A stretch of 64,000 nucleotides of DNA, from the NCBI GenBank assembly GCA_050694055.1, contig JBOGWX010000035.1:6735-70734 (forward strand). Direction: 5' to 3'. The notes beneath the pieces were generated by a model. That model ran no database searches. It was not told the origin of the DNA and saw only the letters and a list, made by a program, of their open reading frames with translations. This document shows, in pieces, positions 16,621 through 26,068 of the stretch (its first letter is position 1; each line of letters begins with the position of its first letter). The stretch is from WHSV01 sp050694055. GTDB taxonomy: Bacteria > Actinomycetota > CADDZG01 > WHSQ01. The translations under genes were made by a program, and so were the position numbers.

Positions 16621-17211
16621 ATGGTCGAGACCATCACTCCCGTGGTTCACGGGGGCCGCTCGAAGAAGTACTGGACCGCGGTCGCGTTGCATGCCCTCGG
16701 CGCGACCCTCTCGGCCGCCGTGTTCGGCTTCCTGCTGGGTGGGCTCGGCGCGCTGCTCCGAGCACCATGGGGCCGGATCGGGGCGGTCGCGCTGATGGTG
16801 ATCGCGCTGATGTACGCCGTTCGTGAGGGCTTTGGGTTGCAGATCCCACTCCCGGACCGTCACGCGCAGGTGCCGCAGTGGTGGCGGGACTTCTTCTCGG
16901 CCCCCGTATCGTCCTTTCTGTACGGAGCGGGCCTCGGTATCGGGTTCTTCACCTTCCTCCAATTCGGCACCTACGTCGCGGTCGCCGCGGGTGCCCTGCT
17001 CAGCGGCAGCCCCCTGGTCGGCGCACTGCTGTGCATCCCCTTCGGCCTGACGCGCGGGCTCTCGGTGATCCTGACGGCCCGGGCCCGCGCGCCGGAGGAT
17101 GCGGGCGGGCTCGTCGACCTCCTGGATCGCTGGGGCGCAACTCCCTGGCCCCGCCTGCTGAACGCCCTGATGCTCGCCGGCATCGCCGTCGCCGCCCTGC
17201 TCGCCCTCTAG
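16621..17211 (+). CDS. Polytopic membrane protein downstream of the Mau-like genes
   Basis: 196 aa with about five to six membrane helices. It lies 80 bp after the Tat-exported Cys-rich gene on the same strand and probably belongs to the same group. Size and helix layout recall MauF/CcdA-like membrane proteins that work with MauD, but no redox-active Cys pair is present, so a thiol electron-transfer role is not supported by residues. I cannot assign a family with confidence. Confidence 0.5.
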   Translation: MVETITPVVHGGRSKKYWTAVALHALGATLSAAVFGFLLGGLGALLRAPWGRIGAVALMVIALMYAVREGFGLQIPLPDRHAQVPQWWRDFFSAPVSSFLYGAGLGIGFFTFLQFGTYVAVAAGALLSGSPLVGALLCIPFGLTRGLSVILTARARAPEDAGGLVDLLDRWGATPWPRLLNALMLAGIAVAALLAL

Positions 17212-17246
17212 CCGCCGGAGGCGTTACCGCCCGTGCCGCCCGCGAT

Positions 17247-17276
17247 TTGCCAACCGGCCCGCCCGGAGGCTATCTT
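17247..17276 (+). promoter_or_regulatory. groEL promoter (-35 TTGCCA, -10 TATCTT)
   Basis: A TTGCCA hexamer and a TATCTT hexamer separated by 18 bp lie directly before the CIRCE element. Spacing and resemblance to the housekeeping sigma consensus are good, and the CIRCE element would cover the start of transcription, as expected for HrcA repression. Confidence 0.6.
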
Positions 17277-17302
17277 TAGCACTCAGCAGCTTTGAGTGCT
17301 AA
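17276..17302 (+). promoter_or_regulatory. CIRCE operator (HrcA binding site)
   Basis: A perfect inverted repeat, TTAGCACTC, nine bases, GAGTGCTAA, identical to the CIRCE consensus. HrcA binds it and represses chaperonin genes until heat or unfolded protein removes it. It lies 35 bp upstream of the groEL start. Confidence 0.97.
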
Positions 17303-17334
17303 CGGAGATCTCAGCCACCGTTCCCAGGAGGTAG

Positions 17335-18954
<1,620 letters not shown>

Positions 18955-18979
18955 TCCCTTGCCTTCGCAGTTATCGAAA

Positions 18980-19006
18980 AAGCCCCCGGACCCGGGGGCT
19001 TCTTTC
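18980..19006 (+). terminator. Rho-independent terminator of groEL
   Basis: A 9-bp stem, AAGCCCCCG with CGGGGGCTT, closes a 4-base loop and is followed by TCTTTCCTCT. Located 25 bp after the groEL stop. The A-run before it lets it also act for the convergent YihY gene. Confidence 0.88.
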
Positions 19007-19039
19007 CTCTTGGCCTAACCGACCCTTGGCGGAACCGGA

Positions 19040-20020
19040 TCAGACCGCGCTCTGCACGGAGGTCGCGCTCTGGTCGGCACCCGGCGAGGGGTTGGCGTCC
19101 TCCTCGGTCGCGGGCTCCGACACCCCTGCGCGAATCGCTTCGAGTTGGGCGGCGAAGGCCAAGCCGAAGAAGATCGCCAACGAGGTGAGCAGGGACCACA
19201 GCAGCAACCCGATGATCCCGGCGAGAGGACCGTAGGTGTCACCGATGGCCTCGGACGCGGTCAGGTAGATCGAGAGCGCGCCGGTGAAGAGCAGCCAGAA
19301 GGCGACGGTCACGATGGCTCCCGCGGCCAGCCAGGACATCGAGGGCTGGCGGCGTCGTGGAGAGAACTTGAACAACATCGAGAACCCGGTCAGCACGAAT
19401 ATCAGCACCGCCGGCCAGCGAGCGAACTGCCACACGGTAACCGCGTCGTCGCTCCAGCCCGTCGTCGCTCCAGCATCCTCTATCGCGGAGCCTGCGATGA
19501 ACACCACGAAGGCTGCCAGGACGAGGACGCCCACGGTGAGAGCGAGCACCAACGCAACCGCGTACTTGCGAAGCGTGGCGCGGTCACTCTCGATACCGTA
19601 GATGCGGTTGGCCCCGCGCTCGATCTGACCCATCGCGCCGGTGGCGGCGATGAGCGCGGCAAGGCCTCCGACCAACACGGCCGTGTCCGAATCGGATGCG
19701 GCGCCGCCCCCCTGCTCGAGGGCTTCGGTGACGAGGCCACCCGAGGGCCCGGGCGCCATCGCATTCATCGCCTCCTCGACCAGCCGGCGGAAGTCCGTCT
19801 GGTCCGCTGCGACGGTCAACCCGACGAACGCAATCAGCGCCGGGAAGACGGTCAGCATGATTTGGAAGGCAAGTCCGCGCGAGTGGCTGAAACCGTCCGC
19901 GGCCCGGAAGCGTTCGAAGGAATCGCGGGCGAGGCGCCACCAGCCGGTTCTCTTCAGCGTGGCCGCAGCGTCATCGCCTTCAAGCTCGTAGGTCTGCGGT
20001 ACCGCGGTGGCAGTACTCAT
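19040..20020 (-). CDS. YihY/virulence factor BrkB family membrane protein
   Basis: 326 aa. Six hydrophobic helices follow a basic amphipathic N-terminus. Family signs include A-L-A-F-Q-I-M-L-T-V-F-P-A-L-I-A-F near residues 50-66, the Gly-rich central region, and L-L-W-S-L-L-T-S-L-A-I-F-F-G-L-A-F late in the protein. The family was once called RNase BN in error; its function is not established. ATG at 20020 lies 12 bp after AAAGGAGG; the upstream open frame is not related. The C-terminal 40 residues are acidic and variable. Confidence 0.85.
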   Translation of the reverse strand: MSTATAVPQTYELEGDDAAATLKRTGWWRLARDSFERFRAADGFSHSRGLAFQIMLTVFPALIAFVGLTVAADQTDFRRLVEEAMNAMAPGPSGGLVTEALEQGGGAASDSDTAVLVGGLAALIAATGAMGQIERGANRIYGIESDRATLRKYAVALVLALTVGVLVLAAFVVFIAGSAIEDAGATTGWSDDAVTVWQFARWPAVLIFVLTGFSMLFKFSPRRRQPSMSWLAAGAIVTVAFWLLFTGALSIYLTASEAIGDTYGPLAGIIGLLLWSLLTSLAIFFGLAFAAQLEAIRAGVSEPATEEDANPSPGADQSATSVQSAV

Positions 20021-20225
20021 TAGTGCGAAATGCCTCCTTTTCTCATGACGCCACTTGGGAACCGCCGACGGCCCTTCGTATCTCTCGGAAGTACCCGGGC
20101 GAGTCGGAACAGAAACTCGGTCTGGTCGCGTGAGGTGGACTCGGCTATCCTCGAGGACACAGGGCAAGGATTCTTGCCTGCTGGGTGAAACAGTCCGCCC
20201 GGACCGGACAGTTAGAGGGGGACTC

Positions 20226-20438
20226 ATGACCAGCCCAGCACTGTGCCCCACCTGCAACCGAGAGGTCGCCCTCGGCGAGGACGACGAGCCCTTCTGCCCC
20301 GTCTGCAGTTCACCACTAGTCGATCGCCCGGTCCCGCAAAACGTGCGGTCCGCAGCGCTCCGCCCGCTAGCGCCTATCGGAGGCTCACTCGACCGGAGAT
20401 CGCTTCCCCACGACCACTCCGGGGACCCCCATACGTAG
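20226..20438 (+). CDS. Small zinc-ribbon protein
   Basis: 70 aa. Two C-x-x-C pairs (C-P-T-C at about 7-10; C-P-V-C at about 27-30) form a zinc-ribbon knuckle. ATG follows an AGGGGG ribosome site. The part after residue 40 is basic and without recognisable domain. It sits 65 bp before the HD-GYP gene in the same direction and could be cotranscribed. Function unknown. Confidence 0.6.
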   Translation: MTSPALCPTCNREVALGEDDEPFCPVCSSPLVDRPVPQNVRSAALRPLAPIGGSLDRRSLPHDHSGDPHT

Positions 20439-20503
20439 AAATACGTAGAGCCCATATCTCGCTTCGGTTCAAGCGCGCCGGCCGATAGGCCGTTCACCCA
20501 AAG

Positions 20504-22198
20504 GTGAGCATCGTCGCGGGGGCCGGGGAACGCGCCGCAGCCGGAGTGAGCAGGAGAAAGGGTGCACTTCGCGCCCTGCTCTTGTTCGTCGCCGTCCTGG
20601 TATTGCCGAACGCGTTCCTCTACATCCTGAGGACGACTCCGGGTCTCGACATCCTGCTCGACTCTCCCAGCTTCCATCTCGGCGTTGTTTCGGCGATCTC
20701 CTTCTGTGCGCTGGTGGTGGCTATTGCGGCGGCGGTCGCCGCACTACGAGCGCGCAAGCCAGTGTTGGTCCTCGTTGCTCTCGGCTGTCTCTCGGTCGGA
20801 ATATTCATGCTGGCCCATGGCGTGTCAACCCCGGGACTCGGCTTCGGCGACGGAGTGAACATCTGGTTTCATCGCTTCCCCATCTTGGCCATCGCCGGCT
20901 TCGCGGTCTGTTTGACGGCCGCGACGCGCCGCAACAACAGGACCACCCGCCTGATCGCAAGACACCCGGGCGCAGCTCTTCTCGTTCCGACTCTGCTCAT
21001 GGTGGCCCTGGGGGTTGGTGCAGTAGTACTGCCCACAGATGCCGAACAGCAGCACGATTACGGTCAAAGCTACGGTGGCTACGGTACAGACGAGCACGAA
21101 GACGAACACGACTCCTACGGTGCGGGCATACGCGGGGACGGCTACGGATCGCACGGAGGGGATGAGTACGAGGAAGGTCACGGTGCGTATGAGGAAGAGT
21201 ATGGCCACGACAAGGGGGCCGTAGCTCATACGCCGGGACTTGGCTACCTCTCGCAGGGTTACGGCGATCGCTCGAGCTTCGAGCTCGTCGTCATGGTCGG
21301 CGTCGCGGTGCTGGGCGCGCTGATGTTGCTATTCGCCGCGCGCAGCTACTGGTTCAGGTGGCGCTACGGTCAGGATCCGGTCGAGTTCTCGCTGTTGCTC
21401 GCGTGCTTGCTGTCGCTGGACGCTATCGTGGCAGTGCTGTTCGGCACTCCGGGGCGCCTGTCGTGGTTCGACTATCACGCTTATCTGCTTGCGGGTTTCG
21501 GAGCTGCCGCACTGGCGGTGATGTTCGGCTACCGGCGTGCACACGGGGTGGACGGAGCATTGCACAGCCTGACGTTGACCGAGACGGTCGATCAGGTCTT
21601 CAACGGCTCGCCCGAAGCTCTGCGAGTGCTGATCGGCGCAGTCGAAGCCAGAGACCTCTACACTCAAGGCCACTCCCGACGGGTCTCCGAGATGTCGGCA
21701 CGCATCGGCGTCGCCATGGGGCTTGGCCCAGATCAGGTCCGTCTGCTGGTGCAGGGCGCCATCATTCACGACATCGGCAAGATCGGCATGCCCGACAGCG
21801 TCCTCAACAAACAAGGTCCTCTTACCCGCGACGAGCGCAAGCTCATCGAGGAGCACCCCATCGTCGGATGGGACATCGCGAAGCGAGTCGCATCGCTGCA
21901 GAGCGCACTCCCCGTCATACGCCATCACCACGAGCGTCACGATGGGCTCGGTTATCCGGACCGCCTGCAGGGCGCCTCCATACCGTTCTACGCGCGCATC
22001 GTGGCCGTCGCCGATGTCTGGGACGCGCTCACCTCGAACCGTTCCTATCGAGAGGCCTGGTCGCAAGAGAAGACGCTGCACATCATGCGCGAGGGGCGCG
22101 GAACACAGTTCGATCCCGAGTGCCTCGATGCATTCATGAGATTGATGCACAGGAAAGGCTACGAACCCGAGACACTGGAGCCCCTGGCAGCCGACTAG
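20504..22198 (+). CDS. Membrane HD-GYP domain protein with His/acid/Tyr-rich loop
   Basis: 564 aa. Residues about 20-180 hold five to six membrane helices; a second group lies at about 260-345. Between them, about residues 181-258, is a loop rich in Gly, Tyr, His, Asp and Glu with repeated Y-G-x-x and H-E-D-E-H-type clusters. The C-terminal HD-GYP domain is complete: H390, H422-D423 in I-I-H-D-I-G-K-I-G, H474-H476 and G-Y-P at 483-485. HD-GYP domains hydrolyse cyclic di-GMP. No GGDEF domain is present. The loop should face outside and looks able to bind metal, suggesting a sensor (inference). GTG start; a GTG at 20546 is an alternative. Confidence 0.88.
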   Translation: MSIVAGAGERAAAGVSRRKGALRALLLFVAVLVLPNAFLYILRTTPGLDILLDSPSFHLGVVSAISFCALVVAIAAAVAALRARKPVLVLVALGCLSVGIFMLAHGVSTPGLGFGDGVNIWFHRFPILAIAGFAVCLTAATRRNNRTTRLIARHPGAALLVPTLLMVALGVGAVVLPTDAEQQHDYGQSYGGYGTDEHEDEHDSYGAGIRGDGYGSHGGDEYEEGHGAYEEEYGHDKGAVAHTPGLGYLSQGYGDRSSFELVVMVGVAVLGALMLLFAARSYWFRWRYGQDPVEFSLLLACLLSLDAIVAVLFGTPGRLSWFDYHAYLLAGFGAAALAVMFGYRRAHGVDGALHSLTLTETVDQVFNGSPEALRVLIGAVEARDLYTQGHSRRVSEMSARIGVAMGLGPDQVRLLVQGAIIHDIGKIGMPDSVLNKQGPLTRDERKLIEEHPIVGWDIAKRVASLQSALPVIRHHHERHDGLGYPDRLQGASIPFYARIVAVADVWDALTSNRSYREAWSQEKTLHIMREGRGTQFDPECLDAFMRLMHRKGYEPETLEPLAAD

Positions 22199-22201
22199 TG
22201 A

Positions 22202-22253
22202 CATTCTCGGACCCTGAGGGGCGCGTGAGGCGACACCTCAGGGTGCGAGAGTG
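22202..22253. terminator. Long hairpin between convergent HD-GYP and rpmG genes
   Basis: Two 18-base arms, identical in 16 positions when one is reverse-complemented, enclose a 16-base loop; the inner nine pairs (ACCCTGAGG with CCTCAGGGT) are perfect. A second small hairpin, CCGAA-TGA-TTCGG, follows at 22254-22266. There is no clear T-run, so termination in both directions is likely but not certain. Confidence 0.55.
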
Positions 22254-22268
22254 CCGAATGATTCGGGG

Positions 22269-22430
22269 TTAGCGAGTCTCTCGGTGCGCCGTGTGAGAGC
22301 GGCACCAGCGACAGTACTTCTTCAGCTCGACCCGGTCACGTGAGTTGTGACGGTTCTTCTCGGAGATGTAGTTACGCCGCTTGCACGATGTGCACTCGAG
22401 CGTCACGTGGACGCGACGGTCAGAAGCCAC
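22269..22430 (-). CDS. rpmG: Ribosomal protein bL33
   Basis: 53 aa read from a GTG start, too short for most gene-length cutoffs. The sequence has the bL33 pattern: [16 protein letters not shown] near the N-terminus and [15 protein letters not shown] at the C-terminus. The two C-x-x-C pairs bind zinc, so this is the zinc-binding (C+) type. It is a component of the large subunit near the E site. A GAGGTG ribosome site precedes the start. A hairpin GTGGT-TCGC-ACCAC (22456-22469) lies in the leader. Confidence 0.95.
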   Translation of the reverse strand: MASDRRVHVTLECTSCKRRNYISEKNRHNSRDRVELKKYCRWCRSHTAHRETR

Positions 22431-22472
22431 GGTGGTTCACCTCGGTAGTGGGATTGTGGTGCGAACCACGAG

Positions 22473-22478
22473 AGTATA
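22473..22478 (-). promoter_or_regulatory. Probable -10 box of rpmG
   Basis: TATACT on the minus strand, about 43 bp upstream of the rpmG start, in otherwise GC-rich sequence. No convincing -35 hexamer is visible at the usual distance. Confidence 0.4.
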
Positions 22479-22503
22479 GCCCGTCGGTGGGCGCGGTCCC
22501 CGC

Positions 22504-22869
22504 CTAGCTCGCGCTCTGGGCCTCGAGGTCCGGAGCCGAGTGCCGGGCCTTGGAACGGTCGATCAGCGACCGCACCGAGCGCACGATGGGGACCTCACTC
22601 TCGGGCCCCCAGTTCATGCGGGGCGCCGGAGCAAAGGCGGCGATGGGGTCGTTGGTCTCGTAGCCACCCTGCTCGAGCACCTTCCACACCGTGGTCGGCT
22701 CGGCGCGCACCGGCGGAGGAGGCGGCGGAGGGGGGGCCTGGACGCGCCGCGGGGGTGACGGCGGAGGGGTGGACGGTGCCGTGCTCGGCGCGAAGGAGTG
22801 ACCTCGTTGGCAGGTCCCCCCGAAGTCGCTGACTTCGGCCTTGCAGATATGGCAGTAGGCAAACGTCAC
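22504..22869 (-). CDS. Zinc-finger-like protein with poly-proline segment
   Basis: 121 aa from a GTG with GGAGGTG about 11 bp upstream; the longer open frame runs antisense-like through the neighbouring gene. N-terminal C-H-I-C...C-Q-R-G-H can hold zinc. Residues about 30-55 are mostly Pro, including a run of eight. The C-terminal part has charged and hydrophobic residues without recognised domain. It is downstream of the ABC exporter pair on the same strand (60 bp). Function unknown. Confidence 0.5.
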   Translation of the reverse strand: MTFAYCHICKAEVSDFGGTCQRGHSFAPSTAPSTPPPSPPRRVQAPPPPPPPPVRAEPTTVWKVLEQGGYETNDPIAAFAPAPRMNWGPESEVPIVRSVRSLIDRSKARHSAPDLEAQSAS

Positions 22870-22928
22870 TGGCTCAGCACCTCCACCCGATTCATCGGCC
22901 GTCTCCAGGCGGAAGTTGAGCCGTATTT

Positions 22929-23723
22929 CTACGCGACCAGGTCCCGACGATTCAGCCCCCACGCGGCAACGGCCACGAGGAGGGCGGTGAGGGCGACGAA
23001 CAGCGCACTGTGGGTGAGGCTGAACCCGTTCGCCAGCGGGTTGGACCCGTCGTAGAGGTAGAAGGGAGTCGCCTTCTCGAGGGGATTCAGGCCCTCGACC
23101 ACGGGGGCCAAGGACGAGACGAAGTAGGAGATCGTCGCCAGCCCCGCCGCGACGCCGGCGCTCAAAGCCTTGTTGCCGACCGTGCACGAGATCGCCAGCG
23201 CGATCCCGGCGAACAGCAGGGCGAGCAAGCTCACTCCGAGCATGGCGGCCCCGAGCTCGCCCGCTCCTATGTCCATGTCCACCGGACTCGCAAGACCCCA
23301 CAGCACCAGGAAGCACACGACCCCGAGACAGAGAGTGAGCACGGAGATCGCCCCGAACTTGTGCAACACGACCCGAGTGCGCGAGATCGGGTTCGCCATC
23401 AACAGATCGAAGGTGTGGCGCTGCTCCTCGCCGGCGATCGCGTCCGCGCCACGACTCACTGCAAATATGAGCAGCAGAAGCGGGCCCAGGTAACTGAAGA
23501 ACTGACTGTCGAGGTAGCCCACCGGAGATGCGATGTCCTCCGCACCGAACAGAGCGTTCAGCGACTCCGGAAGATTCTCCGTGAGCTCGTTGAAACTCTC
23601 GTCGCCTGCCACTGCGGGATAGAACGCCATGAAGAACGCGATGAGCAGCGCCAGGCTGATCGACCAGATCAGCAACGACCGGCGATTGTCGCGCAGAGTC
23701 TTGAGAAACACGCTGCTAAGCAC
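22929..23723 (-). CDS. ABC-2 type transporter permease
   Basis: 264 aa with six membrane helices, laid out as in ABC-2/NatB-like exporters: first helix near residues 18-38, a loop containing E-E-Q-R-H-T-F-D-L-L-M-A-N-P-I-S-R (about 95-111), which is the coupling region typical of the family, and a C-terminal helix. It overlaps the ATPase gene by 8 bp. Together they form an exporter, substrate unknown. Confidence 0.85.
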   Translation of the reverse strand: MLSSVFLKTLRDNRRSLLIWSISLALLIAFFMAFYPAVAGDESFNELTENLPESLNALFGAEDIASPVGYLDSQFFSYLGPLLLLIFAVSRGADAIAGEEQRHTFDLLMANPISRTRVVLHKFGAISVLTLCLGVVCFLVLWGLASPVDMDIGAGELGAAMLGVSLLALLFAGIALAISCTVGNKALSAGVAAGLATISYFVSSLAPVVEGLNPLEKATPFYLYDGSNPLANGFSLTHSALFVALTALLVAVAAWGLNRRDLVA

Positions 23724-24654
23724 GGTCGGGCCCCCGGTAATAAGAGAGGAAGATCTCCTCGAGGTCAGGCTCGTGACTGATCACGTCGCGCACCTCGAAT
23801 CGAGCGGCCTGCTTGATGACCGGATCGACCGACCCCTGCACGGTGATGTAGGCGACCCCGTCGTCGACTCGGGCTTCCACGTTGCCTATGTTCGAGAACG
23901 TATCCGGGGGCACCGGTTGCGCGAAACGAATCTCGAGTGACCGCATCGCCTTCGCCTTGAGCGACCGAACGTCCTCGACAGCCACCAGCCTGCCCTCCCG
24001 CACTATGCCGACGCGGTGTGCAACCTCCTCTACCTCGCTCAGGACGTGCGAGGAGAGAAAGACGGTCGCTCCCCTGGCGGTGGCCTCGTGCACGAAAGCT
24101 TGGAACTCGAGTTGCACGAGCGGGTCCAACCCACTCGTGGGCTCGTCGAGGATCAAGACGCGGGGCTCGTGCATGAAGGCCTGCACGATGCCGATCTTCT
24201 GTTTGTTGCCTTTCGACAAGCTCCTTATGTGACGGTCGAGATCGAGGTCGAGCCGGCGAGCGAGTTCCTCGACCTGCCCAGGGTCAACGCCACCTCGGAG
24301 TTCTCCGAAATAGGTGAGCAACTCGCGCCCCGTCATCGTCGGGTAGAGATCGAGCTCGCCCGGAAGATAGCCAACCTGTCGCCGGATCTCGACGCTGTGT
24401 GCGCGGGCATCGAGCCCCAGTACCTCCGCCGAGCCAGAACTCGGACGGAGAAAGTCGAGGAGCAGACGAATCGTGGTCGTCTTGCCCGCTCCGTTGGGAC
24501 CGAGGTAGCCGAAGACCTCACCATGAGGTATCTCTAAGTCGAGGTCGACGATGCCGCGCGCTTTTCCGTAGCTCTTGGTAAGTCTGTTCGTTCGGATTGC
24601 GGGGAGAGGCGCGTCGCTCGCCTCGATGAATGCCCGGCTGGCGTCAACTGTCAC
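23716..24654 (-). CDS. ABC transporter ATP-binding protein
   Basis: 312 aa. Walker A is [10 protein letters not shown], the signature is L-S-K-G-N-K-Q-K-I-G (the usual L-S-G-G-Q changed to L-S-K-G-N), Walker B is V-L-I-L-D-E-P-T-S-G-L-D and the H-loop is S-S-H-V-L-S. The extra C-terminal domain is typical of ABC-2 exporter ATPases. Paired with the permease downstream. Two tRNA genes lie just upstream. The start is uncertain by about 20 residues because the N-terminal segment is not conserved. Confidence 0.9.
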   Translation of the reverse strand: MTVDASRAFIEASDAPLPAIRTNRLTKSYGKARGIVDLDLEIPHGEVFGYLGPNGAGKTTTIRLLLDFLRPSSGSAEVLGLDARAHSVEIRRQVGYLPGELDLYPTMTGRELLTYFGELRGGVDPGQVEELARRLDLDLDRHIRSLSKGNKQKIGIVQAFMHEPRVLILDEPTSGLDPLVQLEFQAFVHEATARGATVFLSSHVLSEVEEVAHRVGIVREGRLVAVEDVRSLKAKAMRSLEIRFAQPVPPDTFSNIGNVEARVDDGVAYITVQGSVDPVIKQAARFEVRDVISHEPDLEEIFLSYYRGPDRA

Positions 24655-24703
24655 ACGGACAAGTCTGCCACCCCAACATGACCCAACTCAACAAGCCGAG
24701 CGC

Positions 24704-24727
24704 CAGGGGTTCCCGGAGGAACCCCTG
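24704..24727 (-). terminator. Terminator hairpin downstream of tRNA-Met
   Basis: A perfect 10-bp stem (CAGGGGTTCC with GGAACCCCTG) around the loop CGGA, 7 bp after the tRNA 3' end on the minus strand. The sequence after it is only moderately T-rich. Confidence 0.7.
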
Positions 24728-24734
24728 AGAGTTG

Positions 24735-24806
24735 TAGCGGCGGGTGGACTCGAACCACCGACTCAGCGATTATGAGCCGCTTGCTCTGCCCCTGAGCTAC
24801 GCCGCC
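24735..24806 (-). tRNA. tRNA-Met (CAT)
   Basis: 72 nt. Acceptor stem GGCGGCG with CGCCGCT (one G-T pair), D arm with GCTC/GAGC, anticodon stem-loop AGCGG-CTCATAA-TCGCT and T arm GGTGG-TTCGAGT-CCACC; discriminator A. The paired first base fits elongator Met and not the initiator. tRNA-Ile2 with a modified CAT is a small possibility. CCA is not encoded. Confidence 0.93.
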
Positions 24807-24897
24807 CCAGGTTCGTTCTGGCGGCCCCGGATGGACACGAAGATGCTGTCGCAGGGCCGTACTCAAGCCTAACGCGGGGCGACCCGTAGGTCTTCCG

Positions 24898-24970
24898 AGC
24901 CCCGTCACAGAATCGAACTGTGGACCTTCTCCTTACCATGGAGACGCTCTGCCGACTGAGCTAACGGGGC
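24898..24970 (-). tRNA. tRNA-Thr (GGT)
   Basis: 73 nt. Acceptor stem GCCCCGT with ACGGGGC, anticodon stem-loop TCTCC-ATGGTAA-GGAGA, T arm CACAG-TTCGATT-CTGTG. Discriminator T; CCA is not encoded. Same strand as tRNA-Met, about 90 bp upstream of it. The 230 bp between this gene and the sigma-factor pseudogene hold no recognisable gene. Confidence 0.94.
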
Positions 24971-25203
24971 CACGATCAGCGGAGATCGAGGATACATGCT
25001 CCCCGCACACGCCCGGCCGATAGACCACGCTCGAGTCAGATGGTTCGAAGGTAGCCTCGGTAGCCGCTCACCCGGACCGGTCGATCTCTCTAGTGGCATC
25101 GTCAGCCTCCGAGCGGGTGAGGCTGGCCCACTCGGCTTACGGGGCGATCCAACGAATTGGCTCACTTTCACAACCTTCTCGCCCCGATCGTCGTCTTTAG
25201 TGC

Positions 25204-25743
25204 ATGAAGCGGCAGAGAGTTCAGGAGCTTGTGTCTCTGTACGTCAACCACTTTGGTGCGGCTAAACGGTTCGCATACCTCCTGACTGGTGATGAGTCGA
25301 GTGCAGAGGTCATAGCGCAGGAAGCCTTCGTGAGGATGTTCTCCGCCCTCACGAGGATCAAGACTGGGGCGGCTCTTCCCGCCTACCTGCGTCGAGTCAT
25401 CGTGAATCTCGCAAACGACCGTGGGAGGAGACAGTCGCGTGAGTAGGAACGCCAGCTTGCAGTGGCCCCACCGTGATCGGCGCTTTCTTTCGTCGTTCCC
25501 AGCCGATGACATGCCGGTGTCGTTCAGCGACGATATCGACCAACGCGACGAGATTTGGACGGCTTTGCAGCGCCTCCCGTACCGGCAGCGGGTCGCGATC
25601 ATCATCCTCCGTACCACGAGGACCTGTCAGAGATCGATACCGCGGAGGTCATGGACTGCTCGACGGGATCCGGCCAGGCCGCGAGCCACTACTTCACCCC
25701 TCTTCGCCACTCGGTTCGTACTGGCGAACTCTGGTCCGCTCAA
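25204..25743 (+). pseudogene. ECF sigma factor, frameshifted
   Basis: Sigma-70 region 2 is intact in the first frame (about 25204-25443: Y-L-L-T-G-D-E-S-S-A-E...A-Q-E-A-F-V-R-M-F-S, then Y-L-R-R-V-I-V-N-L-A-N-D) and ends at a TAG. Region 4 starts in the second frame (Q-R-D-E-I-W-T-A-L-Q-R-L-P-Y-R-Q-R-V-A-I-I) and after about 25612 continues in the first frame again (H-E-D-L-S-E-I-D-T-A-E-V-M-D-C-S). Two opposite frameshifts therefore split the gene. It resembles the SigE-like actinobacterial ECF group. The 3' end is overlapped by the toxin gene on the other strand. Assembly error is possible but two independent indels make decay likelier. Confidence 0.75.
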
Positions 25744-26068
25744 CAATCCACAACCGTCCGGAAATATCAGATCTCTCTAACCCGGCGATCAGCGTCCGAG
25801 ATCCTTCTTCAAGGTCTCGACGGCCTGGAAGAGTGGGAACCCGTAAAACGGCGATCCCCGGACAAAGAGACGGGTCGAACCGAAGCAGATTGGCGAAGTC
25901 GAGGTCCAGGGTAACGAGGACACGGAACTCCTCTTGGCAGACCTCGTAGATACGAGGATCCGGCGCGCTCGCCAAACCTTCATCGAAAACGGTTGCCACA
26001 TCATGACCAGCGCCCCGGAGAAGGTCAGCAATACTGCGACCGAGGTTCTCGTCGAGCTTGAGCCTCAC
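25694..26068 (-). CDS. DUF5615 PIN-like toxin
   Basis: 124 aa. The N-terminal L-K-L-D-E-N-L and the following G-H-D-V-A-T-V-F-D-E-G-L-A, then L-V-T-L-D-L-D-F-A-N, give the acidic triad of DUF5615 proteins, a PIN-related fold often paired with DUF433. The partner upstream overlaps by 4 bp. PIN toxins cut RNA; activity of this family is inferred. The C-terminal third reads over the end of the sigma-factor pseudogene, so it may have been extended or altered there. Confidence 0.8.
   Translation of the reverse strand: MRLKLDENLGRSIADLLRGAGHDVATVFDEGLASAPDPRIYEVCQEEFRVLVTLDLDFANLLRFDPSLCPGIAVLRVPTLPGRRDLEEGSRTLIAGLERSDISGRLWIVERTRVRQYEPSGEEG

Noticed and set aside
20431..20449. Direct repeat ATACGTAGA twice, 10 bp apart, at the end of the zinc-ribbon gene, considered as operator or riboswitch part
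   Set aside because: Only two copies, overlapping a stop codon, and the following leader does not match a known riboswitch such as the cyclic di-GMP types.
22691..22760. Poly-Pro coding repeat as a microsatellite
   Set aside because: The codons are mixed and no regular unit is visible at the DNA level.
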